Positions 1 to 8,290 of a DNA stretch of 38,250 nucleotides are shown one piece after another. Each line of letters starts with the position of its first letter. The stretch's first letter is position 1. A model generated the notes under the pieces. The model was not told where the DNA came from. It ran no database searches and was given only the letters and a program-made list of their open reading frames with translations. Source of the stretch: Acidobacteriota bacterium (GTDB taxonomy: Bacteria; Acidobacteriota; Thermoanaerobaculia; Multivoradales; Multivoraceae); the NCBI GenBank assembly GCA_026708285.1, contig JAPOVF010000364.1, positions 1 through 38,250 on the forward strand, in the 5' to 3' direction. The translations under genes and the position numbers were made by a program.

Positions 1-839
1 CTCCGCCGGCGCCAGGCGACCGCCGTGCCGGGGTATAGGCGGGCCATCGCCAGTTGCGGCCCGCGTCGGGACTCCGGCTCCGGCGGTCGAATGTAGAACC
101 GCCACTCCTCCAGCACGCCCACCCGGTCGACGCTGTTCATGTAGCCCGCCGGCCAGCTGCCCCCGCTCGACATCGAAAGAAAGCCCGCCGCGTACAAGCC
201 CCGCGAAGCATCGGCCTGGAACTCGACCCGCAACCTGCGGCCGCGGCCTCGGCCACTGGCCGCCACGTTGACGATGGGAACCACCGCGTGGACTCCCGTG
301 GCCTCACCGGAGACCAGGAGTAACGCGTCGTCACCGGCGTCGCCGGCGATCTGGAGCATCTCGAGCGATTGGGCAGCGCCGTATGGAGTCTGTGCGGCTA
401 CGACGACCCAGCCGCTCCTCGCTGCGGGGTCGAACCCGTACTCCTCGACCCAGTAGAGCGGGCCGTTGATCACGCCGCGGATAACCAGCACGTCGGTACC
501 CGCGGCTGCTGACCTGGAACCGACCGCGTGGCCGGCCCGCACATGCTTTTCGACTTCGACCGCGAGTTCGGGACGCGGCGCCTGGCCAGGCAACTGGTGA
601 GCCAGACCGCCGCGGCCGGCGGCCCGCAACGCTCGCCGCAGTTCGACGTGCGCCGCCTGCTGCGCTTGCAACAGCGACGCCGTCTCGAGTTGCGCCCGCG
701 CCAGTCGCTGATGAAGAACGAACAGGAAGAGAGCAGCCGCCGAAACCGCCACGGTCAAGGAGAACGCCACCAGCGTCTCGATCAAGCTGGCCCCGCAGTC
801 CGGCCGCGCCGCCAGATCCCTCCCGGTGTCGCCGTTCAC
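1..839 (-). CDS. PilW-like type IV pilus minor prepilin (3' end beyond left edge)
   Basis: Reading the minus strand from a GTG at 839, an uninterrupted frame of 279 codons runs to base 1 without a stop, so the gene is truncated by the window edge. A short polar leader ends in DCG and is followed by ASLIETLVAFSLTV and a hydrophobic stretch, the prepilin signature with Glu at +5; +1 is Ala rather than the usual Phe. Further on, GTDVLVIRG and a Trp/Tyr-rich segment resemble PilW-type minor prepilins. The start overlaps the stop of the upstream pilV-like gene (GTGA), implying coupled translation. Expected role: inner-membrane-assembled minor pilin initiating or capping a type IV pilus or pseudopilus. 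Type II secretion pseudopilin (GspJ-like) is the main alternative. Confidence 0.72.
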   Translation of the reverse strand, partial: MNGDTGRDLAARPDCGASLIETLVAFSLTVAVSAAALFLFVLHQRLARAQLETASLLQAQQAAHVELRRALRAAGRGGLAHQLPGQAPRPELAVEVEKHVRAGHAVGSRSAAAGTDVLVIRGVINGPLYWVEEYGFDPAARSGWVVVAAQTPYGAAQSLEMLQIAGDAGDDALLLVSGEATGVHAVVPIVNVAASGRGRGRRLRVEFQADASRGLYAAGFLSMSSGGSWPAGYMNSVDRVGVLEEWRFYIRPPEPESRRGPQLAMARLYPGTAVAWRRR

Positions 840-1282
840 CGCACTTCCTTCGTGCGGAACGTGACGAACCGGATGGTCCGCTCGCCTGCCGCACGGCCCG
901 CCTGCAACGCAGTGACTTCGACCGTCACCTCCTCCACCTCCACGGACTCTCCACCACGAGCCGGCACCGCCACCGGCGCTGACCGCAGCGTACGCCGGAA
1001 CCGCGGCGCCTCCGTACCGCAGTCCTCCCGCCAGCCTGAGATCGAGGGACACCAGACCTGTTCGACGTTGGCCGCGTGACCGATGTCGTCCAGGGAGGAA
1101 CGCGCCATCGCCGCCAGGGTGTCGGCCCGAAACGCCTCTAGATTGTTCAGGCTGGACCGGATCAGGAGCGACATCACCGTCGCGGCGGCAAGCCCGAGCA
1201 AGGCGCACGAAACCAGCACCTCGACGAGGGTGAACCCGCCGCAGTCTGTGCCACCGGTGCCGGGACCGCGCAAGTCGCGCAT
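836..1282 (-). CDS. PilV-like prepilin with N-terminal methylation motif
   Basis: A 148-residue protein. Residues 1-15 form a hydrophilic leader ending in Gly, followed by FTLVEVLVSCALLGLAAATV, a textbook class III prepilin cleavage and methylation site (Gly at -1, Phe at +1, Glu at +5) with a hydrophobic helix. The rest is a small, charged domain with two Cys (near WCPSISGWREDC) that could form a disulfide, as in minor pilins. It lies 41 bases downstream of the prepilin peptidase and overlaps the next prepilin by 4 bases, so the three form one unit. It probably serves as a minor pilin (PilV or GspI type). The ATG at 1282 is chosen because it gives a leader of normal length. Confidence 0.78.
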   Translation of the reverse strand: MRDLRGPGTGGTDCGGFTLVEVLVSCALLGLAAATVMSLLIRSSLNNLEAFRADTLAAMARSSLDDIGHAANVEQVWCPSISGWREDCGTEAPRFRRTLRSAPVAVPARGGESVEVEEVTVEVTALQAGRAAGERTIRFVTFRTKEVR

Positions 1283-1323
1283 ACGGACCAGGACGGATCC
1301 GGGGCTCCGGTCTTGGCGCCGAG

Positions 1324-2112
1324 CTACAGCAGGGACGAGTAGGCGGCGATCAGACGCGGTCCGAAAAAGAGCGCCACGACCGCACCGATCGACAGAAAGA
1401 CTCCGAACGGCAGGCGCGAACCCCAGCCCAGCCGCCCGCGGACCATCAGCAGAATCCCGAACACCGCGCCGAACAGGCAGGCCAGAAAGAGCGTGAGCAG
1501 CATCCCGTAGGGGCCCAGAAACGCGCCCACACCGGCCAGCATCTTCACGTCGCCCAGGCCCATGCCCCGAACTCGCCGCAGCAGGTACCAGACCCCGATC
1601 AGGAGTAGCAGAGCCACGGCGCCGGCGGCGGCGCCGAGAGCCGATCCCAGCGGCGTCGTCCAGCTGACCCCGAAGGACGCAACCAGGCCAAGGCCCAGAG
1701 TCAGGTACGTCAGCTGATCCGGAAGCAGGTAGTGGGCCGCGTCGATCGTCGCGAGCACCAGCAGGAGGCTTGAAAAGAGCGCGGCCGCCAGACCGTCGAC
1801 GGTCGGTCCGAACGCGAGCCAGGAGACGAGCCACAGGAGCCCGGCGGTCGCTTCGACCGCCGGATAGCGCCACGAGATCCGGGCGCCGCACATCCGGCAG
1901 CGACCGCCGAGCAGAACGAAGCTCAGGACCGGCAGGTTGTCCCGGCCCGCGATCCTCCCGCCGCAACCCGGGCAGCGGGAACGCGGCCGGACCACCGACT
2001 CGGCGCGCGGCAAACGGTAGGCGACGACGTTCAGGAAACTGCCCACGCACAGGCCGATGACCGCCGAGTACACGGCGCCCAAGATGGCCATCGCCGGAGC
2101 CTCCTCGAACAT
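1324..2112 (-). CDS. pilD: Prepilin peptidase / N-methyltransferase (A24 family)
   Basis: A 262-residue polytopic inner-membrane aspartic protease that cleaves prepilin leaders after Gly and N-methylates the new N terminus. Visible features: a first TM segment with GLCVGSFLNVVAYRLPR, a zinc-type tetra-cysteine set (CPGC then CRMC) in the cytoplasmic loop, the first catalytic Asp in LATIDAAHYLLPD and the second in GMGLGDVKML, then several TM helices. Length and domain order are those of PilD/GspO. The start ATG (2112-2110) shares one base with the stop of the M20 gene (TGATG), so translation is probably coupled. The two downstream prepilins are its likely substrates, along with others outside the window. 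A second ATG 8 codons in is possible. Confidence 0.93.
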   Translation of the reverse strand: MFEEAPAMAILGAVYSAVIGLCVGSFLNVVAYRLPRAESVVRPRSRCPGCGGRIAGRDNLPVLSFVLLGGRCRMCGARISWRYPAVEATAGLLWLVSWLAFGPTVDGLAAALFSSLLLVLATIDAAHYLLPDQLTYLTLGLGLVASFGVSWTTPLGSALGAAAGAVALLLLIGVWYLLRRVRGMGLGDVKMLAGVGAFLGPYGMLLTLFLACLFGAVFGILLMVRGRLGWGSRLPFGVFLSIGAVVALFFGPRLIAAYSSLL

Positions 2113-4976
2113 CAGGGCTCGCCGCGACGCCGTCCGCGGACGGCAGACGGCAAGGAGTCGTCCTGCGCGAGGACGAGAGCGGCAACCACCTGCTTCATCG
2201 TCTCGCAACCACGGAGGAAGGCCTCGACGGGTATCCGTTCGTCGGCGCCGTGGATCCCGCCCGCATCCTCGGCGGCGAGCGTGAAGGGCGAGAAGCCGTA
2301 GGCGTCCACGCCGTGGCGGCGGAAGAAGCGCGAGTCCGTCGTACCGGCAATCATCGTCGGCGCCACCGGTGCATGCACGCCGAGAACGCCTTCCAGCGTC
2401 CGGTAGACGTCGCTGCTCGTGCTGGACGCCGGACTGCGACCGGAACGCAGCAACTCCTCGACATGGATGCCGCTGCCGAGCACCGTTTCCACCCGGCGGC
2501 GGAACCGGTCGACATCGGTGTCCGGCAGGAGTCGCGCGTCGATCAACGCACTCGCCTCGCCCGGGGCCACGTTCACCGGGCCGGCGCCGTTGTCGATCCG
2601 GGTGATCTGAACCGTGTCCCGAAAGCTCGCCGACATACCCGGCAGGAGAATCCCGTCCAATGTCCCGTCCCGGATCCGACGGTCGAGCTCAGCCTGTACG
2701 ACATCCAGGGGCTGATCGAAGACCTGAGCGAACTCGCCCTGACGGAACTCGGCCAAGGCGCGGTAGGCCTGGTGGGCCGCGGCCGTGACCCGCCAGGGAT
2801 GCTCGAGGTCAAGCACCCGGTTCAGAGCCCTCAGCAACCGATGCGTAGGGCTCGCCGGGTTGAATCCCGAGCCATGGCCGCCCCGACCGGCCGCGCTGAC
2901 CCGCAGCCAAAGCACCTGTTTCTGAGCCGTCTCGATTCCCCACCACAGCAGCCGGTCTCCGGCCATCCGGTTGACGCCTGCCTCGTTCAGCACCGCCTCG
3001 ACATCACCGAACAGTTCCGGGTGCTCGGCCAGCAGCCATGCAACACCGTCTTCACCACCCGCTTCCTCGTCGGCGCTGGCTACGAGAACCAGGTCCCGGC
3101 GCCGGGAACGATCGCTCTCGAGCAGATCGAGCATGGCAACCAGGTGCGCGACGCCGAGGCTCTTCGCGTCCAGCGCACCGCGACCCCAGAGCCGCCCCCG
3201 GTGCAGCTCACCGCCGAACGGCGGCCGGCTCCAGCCGTCCCCCGCGGGCACGACATCGAGGTGGTGCAGCAGAACCAGGCCGCGACCGGTCGTTTCGACC
3301 GCGTTTGCCGGCAACCGGGCATAGAGGTTCGCTCGTCCGTCCGGACTCACCAGCATCCGGACTTCGATCTCTCCTTCCGGATCGCCCCGTTCGATCAGCG
3401 CCGCAAGGTACTCGGCGGCAAGGCGCTCGCCACCGGGCGGGTTGCTCGTATCGTAGGAAACGTAGCGCTGAAGCCAACCCACGGGGTCGTCCGGTGCCGG
3501 CAGGTTCGCGACCAGGGCCGCGGGGTCGGCCGGCGGCGGGGCCGCATCGAGCAGATCGCGTACGACCTGAGCGTACAGCTCCACACCTTCGACGAAGGCG
3601 GGCAGTGCGATCTTCTCGTTCGGACCCGCCACGGTCATCGTGTCGGCGGAGACGAGCCGGAACGGAGTGAAGCCGTAGGAGGCTATGCCCTCGTTGCGGA
3701 AGAACCGGGAGTCGTTGGCATAGCGGGTGAGCAGGTAGGGACCGACGCGACCCGGCTCGACGCCGGTCCGCCAGCGCAGCGATTCGATCAACTGAACGTA
3801 AGCCGGGTGGTCGAGGGGACTTCCCCGCACCGCACCCCGGCGCTCGTGGATCCTGATGTCGATTCCGTCGAGGAGACGGTCCGGGAGGAGTTCGGCGGCT
3901 GCCGCGTCGGCATCGAGCCCGGGCAATACGTGGAGCACGATCCGCAGCCGGTAGCCGCCGGCCGGCGACGGTTCGACGGCGAACGGGTGCGCCTCGTTCC
4001 GAAACAGGGCCTTGAGCAGAGCCGGCAGACGCTCGAACAGCCCTGGCTCGCTCAGGACGCGCTCGGGCTCGGCCAGCGCGGCCCGGTAGTCCGGATGAAG
4101 ACGCGACGGCGCGTAGGCGGTGGCGAAGGCCTTCACCTCCGGCACCAGGGCGGTCGGCGGCGCTGAGCGGAGCGCCTCGAACAACGCCGTTCGGAGTTCT
4201 TCCAGTCGCTCCGCCGACCCACTGGTTGCCGTCACTTCGAGGAATTGCTTTTGCGCGAACGACGTGCCCCAGTACTTGACCTCACCGACGGAGGGCGCCT
4301 CCAGCACCCCACCTTCGGTGAGCACAGCCCAGAACCGGCGCGTCAGCTCCGGCCGATTGGCGAGAATGTGGCGCGTACCCGGACCGCTCCCGGTCTCCTC
4401 GCTGCTGGTCGCGAGGAAGATCAGCGAGCGCCGCGGACGTCGGCCCGTCTCGTCCATCCGCTCCTTCGCCGCCAGCACCGCGGCGAGCTGGGCAACGGTG
4501 ACGCTCTTCATGTCGAAGACGCCTCGGCCGATGATCCAGGGCGGTTCGAGCCGGGCCTCGAAGGGAGGCACGACCCAGTCCTCCGGACGGCGTATCGGAT
4601 CCACATCGAGGTGGTTGTGAAGGACGAGCGCCTCCTCGCTCTCGCCCTCGAGGATCGCCCACAGGTTCGCCTTGGCGCCCGGATGCTCTTCGATCTCAAC
4701 CGTGAGGCCGGCGTCCTCCAGGATCCCCGCCAAGTAACGGGCAGCATCGATCTCCCGGCCCGTATCCGGCGTCGTGTCGATCCGGACCAGGGCCTGGAGC
4801 CGCCGGACATCCTCGTTCGCCTCGTAGTCGACCTCCGACCAGGCCGTGTCTGTCACCGGCGCCGGGACGCGCGGTCGCAACAGGACGCCAAGAACCACCA
4901 CGACGAGCAAGGTTCCGTAGAGCGCGATGCGGGACGCCACGGGGTGGCGCGCGTGCAGTTTCGCGCTACTCGACAT
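2112..4976 (-). CDS. Membrane-anchored tandem M20-family metallopeptidase (two fused domains)
   Basis: A 954-residue protein with one N-terminal TM helix (residues 17-33) and two successive M20/M28-like dipeptidase/deacylase domains (about 50-490 and 495-945). The second copy keeps the di-zinc site: H572 in HHLDVVP, D603 in GRGALDAKS, E637/E638 in ADEEAGG, E665, H701 in GRGGHGSG, and H909 in GGIHGADERI. The first copy keeps H122 (HNHLDVD), D155, E193/E194 (SSEETGSG) and E221, but has Ala450 where the last metal His should be and no GHGS motif. One copy is therefore probably catalytic and the other degenerate or structural. Likely periplasm-facing hydrolysis of peptides or N-acyl amino acids; the substrate is unknown. 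A GTG at 5018 is an alternative start. Confidence 0.88.
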   Translation of the reverse strand: MSSSAKLHARHPVASRIALYGTLLVVVVLGVLLRPRVPAPVTDTAWSEVDYEANEDVRRLQALVRIDTTPDTGREIDAARYLAGILEDAGLTVEIEEHPGAKANLWAILEGESEEALVLHNHLDVDPIRRPEDWVVPPFEARLEPPWIIGRGVFDMKSVTVAQLAAVLAAKERMDETGRRPRRSLIFLATSSEETGSGPGTRHILANRPELTRRFWAVLTEGGVLEAPSVGEVKYWGTSFAQKQFLEVTATSGSAERLEELRTALFEALRSAPPTALVPEVKAFATAYAPSRLHPDYRAALAEPERVLSEPGLFERLPALLKALFRNEAHPFAVEPSPAGGYRLRIVLHVLPGLDADAAAAELLPDRLLDGIDIRIHERRGAVRGSPLDHPAYVQLIESLRWRTGVEPGRVGPYLLTRYANDSRFFRNEGIASYGFTPFRLVSADTMTVAGPNEKIALPAFVEGVELYAQVVRDLLDAAPPPADPAALVANLPAPDDPVGWLQRYVSYDTSNPPGGERLAAEYLAALIERGDPEGEIEVRMLVSPDGRANLYARLPANAVETTGRGLVLLHHLDVVPAGDGWSRPPFGGELHRGRLWGRGALDAKSLGVAHLVAMLDLLESDRSRRRDLVLVASADEEAGGEDGVAWLLAEHPELFGDVEAVLNEAGVNRMAGDRLLWWGIETAQKQVLWLRVSAAGRGGHGSGFNPASPTHRLLRALNRVLDLEHPWRVTAAAHQAYRALAEFRQGEFAQVFDQPLDVVQAELDRRIRDGTLDGILLPGMSASFRDTVQITRIDNGAGPVNVAPGEASALIDARLLPDTDVDRFRRRVETVLGSGIHVEELLRSGRSPASSTSSDVYRTLEGVLGVHAPVAPTMIAGTTDSRFFRRHGVDAYGFSPFTLAAEDAGGIHGADERIPVEAFLRGCETMKQVVAALVLAQDDSLPSAVRGRRRGEP

Positions 4977-5060
4977 CAACGGGATCAGCTTAACCCTTCC
5001 ACGGCGAACCGCTCTCACGGCGCCCCCTTGTCCTGTACGGCCGAGAAGCTGCTACCGTCC

Positions 5061-6131
5061 ATGCCGCCTCCCGTGCCGGTCTCCCGCCACCGTCCGAGTG
5101 CAGCCGACCCGACCCAGCCGTTCCGCGGCATCGGGCGGGGTCTTCTCATCCTCCTGCTGCTCGGCATCGTGACCTTCGCAGCGCTGGGTTTCGTCGGCGA
5201 CTTCAACCAGATCCGGGATCTCATCGGGGGTTTCGACGGCGGCGTACTGACCCTCGTGCTCCTCCTGTCCGCGGTCAACTACGGCCTCCGCTTCGTCCGT
5301 TGGCAGGTCTACCTCCATCGGCTCGACATCCGACTCCCCATGGGTCGGAGCCTGGCCATCTTCCTCACCGGGTTCCTGCTAGCGGTGACGCCGGGCAAGG
5401 CGGGCGAACTGGCGAAGGCATGGATGGCGCGCGAGTTCGGCGCGTACCGGGCCCGCCCCGTCGTCGCCGTCGTGGTCACCGAACGGCTCCTCGACGTCAT
5501 CGCCGTCCTCCTGCTGCTGGCGTCCTCGGTCGTGGTCTTCACGGGACAGCGATCGCTCACCGCGACGATCGTTCTGGTGGTGGCCGCCGCGGTGATCGCC
5601 CTGGTCTACCGACCCCTCGCGGACCGCCTCATGCCGATGCTGGCGAAGACACGCCTGGGCGCGGGACGCGCGGCGATGCTGATCGACATCCACCAGGCGT
5701 TCAACCGCCTCCTCGAACCACGGACGCTCCTCGTCGGCTTGGCGCTCTCCACGACCGCCTGGGCAGCCGAGGGAATCGGTTGCGCGCTGGTCGTCCGGCA
5801 CTACGAACCGGCGGTGCCGATGCTCGCTTCGGTGTTCGACTACGCCGCCTCCAGCATCGCAGGCGCCGCCTCCATGCTCCCCGGGGGTCTGCTGGCCGCC
5901 GAGGGCTCCCTGGTCCTGTTGCTGGAGCGTCAGGGAGTCGCTCTCGACGCCGCCATGGCGTCGACCGTCATCGTTCGCGCGGCGACGCTCTGGTTCGCCG
6001 TCATCGTCGGCCTGCTGGCGCTTCCCTGGGTACTGGTGCTACTCCGCCGGGCCGCCGACGTAGACGATCAGGAGCACCGTCAGGCTGTAGAGGCCGATGT
6101 TGACCAGAAACGGGAGGTCGAACAGCAGTAA
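5061..6131 (+). CDS. Flippase-like / lysylphosphatidylglycerol synthase TM-region family membrane protein
   Basis: A 356-residue polytopic protein of the UPF0104/AglD-type family. It starts with a short polar N terminus, then about eight hydrophobic helices. Family landmarks are the LRFVRWQVYLHRL segment after TM2, FLTGFLLAVTPGKAGELAK (the conserved P-G-K-x-G-E motif) and the C-terminal SMLPGGLLAAEGSLV. Relatives are integral-membrane proteins associated with lipid-linked glycan or phospholipid translocation; the exact activity is not established and I infer only a membrane-lipid role. It diverges from the M20 gene. Its last 31 codons (a polar tail, AADVDDQEHRQAV onward) overlap the 3' end of the convergent ubiA-like gene by 93 bases, so the tail may be non-conserved. 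Confidence 0.82.
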   Translation: MPPPVPVSRHRPSAADPTQPFRGIGRGLLILLLLGIVTFAALGFVGDFNQIRDLIGGFDGGVLTLVLLLSAVNYGLRFVRWQVYLHRLDIRLPMGRSLAIFLTGFLLAVTPGKAGELAKAWMAREFGAYRARPVVAVVVTERLLDVIAVLLLLASSVVVFTGQRSLTATIVLVVAAAVIALVYRPLADRLMPMLAKTRLGAGRAAMLIDIHQAFNRLLEPRTLLVGLALSTTAWAAEGIGCALVVRHYEPAVPMLASVFDYAASSIAGAASMLPGGLLAAEGSLVLLLERQGVALDAAMASTVIVRAATLWFAVIVGLLALPWVLVLLRRAADVDDQEHRQAVEADVDQKREVEQQ

Positions 6132-6929
6132 CTCGGTCGGATTGCGCTGCTTCGGGTTCTCCGCTTGATGGATGAGGTAGAGGTACCTGAAGATGCCGAA
6201 CAGGACGAACGGAACCGTCCAGATCAGGCTGTAAGCACCGAAGCGGGCGACCGTCTCGTCCGCCGTCGTGTACAGGGCGTAGGACAGGAGAGTCGACGCG
6301 GTCACAACGTTCATCATCTGATCGAGGAACGTCGGGCTGTAGTGCGTCAGGACCGCCCGCTGCTCTCCCGCCTCGCCAGGGAGCAGGATGAGTTCGTGCC
6401 GCCGCTTAGAGAACCCCAGGAACAGCGCCAGGAAGACGGTACAGAGCAGCAACCAGGCCGACACCGTGGCTCCGACCGCCGCGGCCCCGGCCAGCACCCG
6501 AATCACGTAGCCGCTCGACAGGACCATCACGTCGACGATCACGATCTCCTTCAACCACAGGGTGTACAGGAGGTTGACCGCCAGGTAGGCGGCGACGAGG
6601 AACGTCGTCTGGCTGTTCAGGGTCCACGCCGCGCCCCCGGCCAGCACAGCCAGAATCGAGCAGGCTACCGAAGCCGGCACCGCGCCCAACGCTCCGGACG
6701 CCACCGGCCGAAGCCGCTTCGTGGGATGCCGCCGGTCGCGTTCGCGGTCCACCAGGTCGTTGAACAGATACACCGCGCTTGCGGCGGCGCAGAACGCCAG
6801 TGCCGCGACCACCGAGGCGGTGACCGTTTCCGGATCCGTCAGGCCGCCGGCGAAGGTCGCCGGAGCGAGAACGAACACGTTCTTGCTCCACTGGGCGGGG
6901 CGAAGCGATCGGAGGAGTGGTGCGACCAT
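6039..6929 (-). CDS. UbiA-family prenyltransferase, decaprenyl-phosphate phosphoribosyltransferase-like
   Basis: A 296-residue membrane protein with about eight or nine TM helices. The first Asp-rich motif, NDLVDRERDRRHPTKRLRP, and the second conserved region (NLLYTLWLKEIVIVDVMV followed by GYVIRVLAG) match the DPPR-synthase branch of UbiA enzymes (Rv3806c-like), which transfer phosphoribose from PRPP to a polyprenyl phosphate. In actinobacteria this feeds decaprenylphosphoryl-arabinose synthesis; in other phyla the product and its use are less clear. It consumes a polyprenyl phosphate, so it is a potential downstream user of the isoprenoid operon in this window. Its 3' end overlaps the convergent flippase-like gene. 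No DprE1/E2 epimerase partner is visible nearby. Confidence 0.87.
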   Translation of the reverse strand: MVAPLLRSLRPAQWSKNVFVLAPATFAGGLTDPETVTASVVAALAFCAAASAVYLFNDLVDRERDRRHPTKRLRPVASGALGAVPASVACSILAVLAGGAAWTLNSQTTFLVAAYLAVNLLYTLWLKEIVIVDVMVLSSGYVIRVLAGAAAVGATVSAWLLLCTVFLALFLGFSKRRHELILLPGEAGEQRAVLTHYSPTFLDQMMNVVTASTLLSYALYTTADETVARFGAYSLIWTVPFVLFGIFRYLYLIHQAENPKQRNPTELLLFDLPFLVNIGLYSLTVLLIVYVGGPAE

Positions 6930-6943
6930 GGGCCGAAGCAGTC

Positions 6944-6961
6944 GGGAGCCTCGAGGCTCCC
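6944..6961. terminator. 18-base perfect palindrome between MFS and ubiA-like genes
   Basis: GGGAGCC, TCGA, GGCTCCC: a perfect 7-bp stem with a 4-base self-complementary loop, lying 5 bases past the stop of the MFS gene on the minus strand. There is no T-tract, so it is either an imperfect intrinsic terminator or RNA-stabilising hairpin, or a dimeric protein-binding site in front of the ubiA-like gene. Confidence 0.45.
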
Positions 6962-6966
6962 AGGCA

Positions 6967-8280
6967 CTACGTCCTCGTGGGCACCGGGATTCCGTACTCC
7001 CGGAGTGTCCCCTCCAGGGTCGGACGGCCCAGCCTGATCCGATTGTCCGTCAGCAGATAACAGAACAGGAAGCCGCCGCCCAGCATCAGGATGCCGACCA
7101 GGAAGCAGTACATGACAGCCCGGTCCGGATAGACGTCCTTCAGGTAGCCCAGGTACACCGGACCGACGATTCCGGCCGCGGCCCAGGCCGTGAGCACGGC
7201 ACCGTAGATCGCCGACATCTTCTTCGGTCCGAACACGTCGAGCACGAAGGGTGGCATGGTGGCGAAACCACCTCCGAAGCAGAGCAGGACATAGCAGACC
7301 AGCGCCGAGAAGACCCAGGGGTTGGTCTCCGTCATCAGCACGCCGAAGACGACCATCTGACTCGCGTGCAGAATGCGGAACACCTTCACCCGACCGATGC
7401 GGTCAGAAAGCAGGCCCCAGAACAGACGCCCGACACCGTTGCACAGCGAGCTGATCGCGATGAGGGTGGCTCCGTACTCGGCGAGCGTCGCCGGCTCCAG
7501 GGAGGGATCGGAAAGCCCCCAGACTTCCTGCAACAGTTCTGACTGGAAGCTGATCACCGTGATCCCCGCCGCGATGTTGAAGAAGAAGACGACCCACATG
7601 ACCACGAACTGCTGGGAGTTCAGGTAGGTCCTCACCGCCAGGGTCTCCTCGGGCGGCGCCTCCCCACTCGTCGGCGCCGCGGCTACGGCGGGCGCCGCTG
7701 CCGGCGCGGGCGGATCACTCAGCAACAGACTGCAGGGGATCAGCAGGCAGGCGAAGATGATGCCCAGCCACAGGAAGACCTGTGCCAGGTCATCTCCGGT
7801 GCGTACGACCAGCAGGGGCGCCAGGCCCTTGCTGAGCAGGAACGCCCCGACGCCGAAGCCCATGACGACGATTCCGGTGACCAGCCCCTTGTGGTCCGGG
7901 AACCACTTCGCCACCGTCGCCACCGGGGTGACGTAACCCAGACCGATGCCGGCGCCGCCGATCACGCCGTAGCCCGCGTAGAACAGCGGCAGGAGGTCCA
8001 GAGTCAGGGCACCGGCAGCAATCACGTAGCCGGCCGAGAACATGACGCTGCCGATCAGGGCCAGCTTGCGCGGACCCATCCGCGGCAAAACCTGTCCGGC
8101 CCACGCCGCCGAGACGCCGAGCGAGAAGATCGTGATGCTGAATGCCCAGGCCGTCTGCGAGAAGGTCCATCCCACCTGCCGGACGAGCATCGTCTGAAAG
8201 AAGCTCCACGCGTAGACCGTGCCGAAGCACAACTGCAACGTCGTGCACAGCAACGCGATGACGGTTCTCGGGACTCGCAT
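6967..8280 (-). CDS. OxlT-like MFS transporter (oxalate/formate antiporter family)
   Basis: A 437-residue, 12-TM major facilitator. The N-terminal half contains CFGTVYAWSFF and a GYGVIGGAGIGLGYVTPVA segment, and loop 2-3 reads VLPRMGPRKLA. This combination, with the AKWFPDHKGLVTGI element, is typical of the OxlT/L-lactate-type branch that exchanges small organic acids. A central cytoplasmic Ala/Pro-rich linker (residues about 203-225) separates the two six-helix bundles, and loop 8-9 has GRLFWGLLSDRIGR. The substrate cannot be read from sequence. It lies 10 bases downstream of the HAMP protein and in one direction with the periplasmic binding protein, which suggests the carrier imports or exports whatever that pair senses. 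The start is the first ATG giving a normal TM1. Confidence 0.86.
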   Translation of the reverse strand: MRVPRTVIALLCTTLQLCFGTVYAWSFFQTMLVRQVGWTFSQTAWAFSITIFSLGVSAAWAGQVLPRMGPRKLALIGSVMFSAGYVIAAGALTLDLLPLFYAGYGVIGGAGIGLGYVTPVATVAKWFPDHKGLVTGIVVMGFGVGAFLLSKGLAPLLVVRTGDDLAQVFLWLGIIFACLLIPCSLLLSDPPAPAAAPAVAAAPTSGEAPPEETLAVRTYLNSQQFVVMWVVFFFNIAAGITVISFQSELLQEVWGLSDPSLEPATLAEYGATLIAISSLCNGVGRLFWGLLSDRIGRVKVFRILHASQMVVFGVLMTETNPWVFSALVCYVLLCFGGGFATMPPFVLDVFGPKKMSAIYGAVLTAWAAAGIVGPVYLGYLKDVYPDRAVMYCFLVGILMLGGGFLFCYLLTDNRIRLGRPTLEGTLREYGIPVPTRT

Positions 8281-8290
8281 GCCGCTCGTC

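Noticed and set aside
331-894. Arg/Gly-rich minus-strand frame of 187 codons
   Set aside because: Frame-shifted shadow of the pilW-like gene, which has the prepilin motif in the correct frame.
2250-4166. Very long open frame on the plus strand
   Set aside because: It lies wholly antisense to the tandem M20 gene, shows no family motif and its composition (Arg/Gly/Ala/Pro) is what the high-GC third-position bias of the real gene produces.
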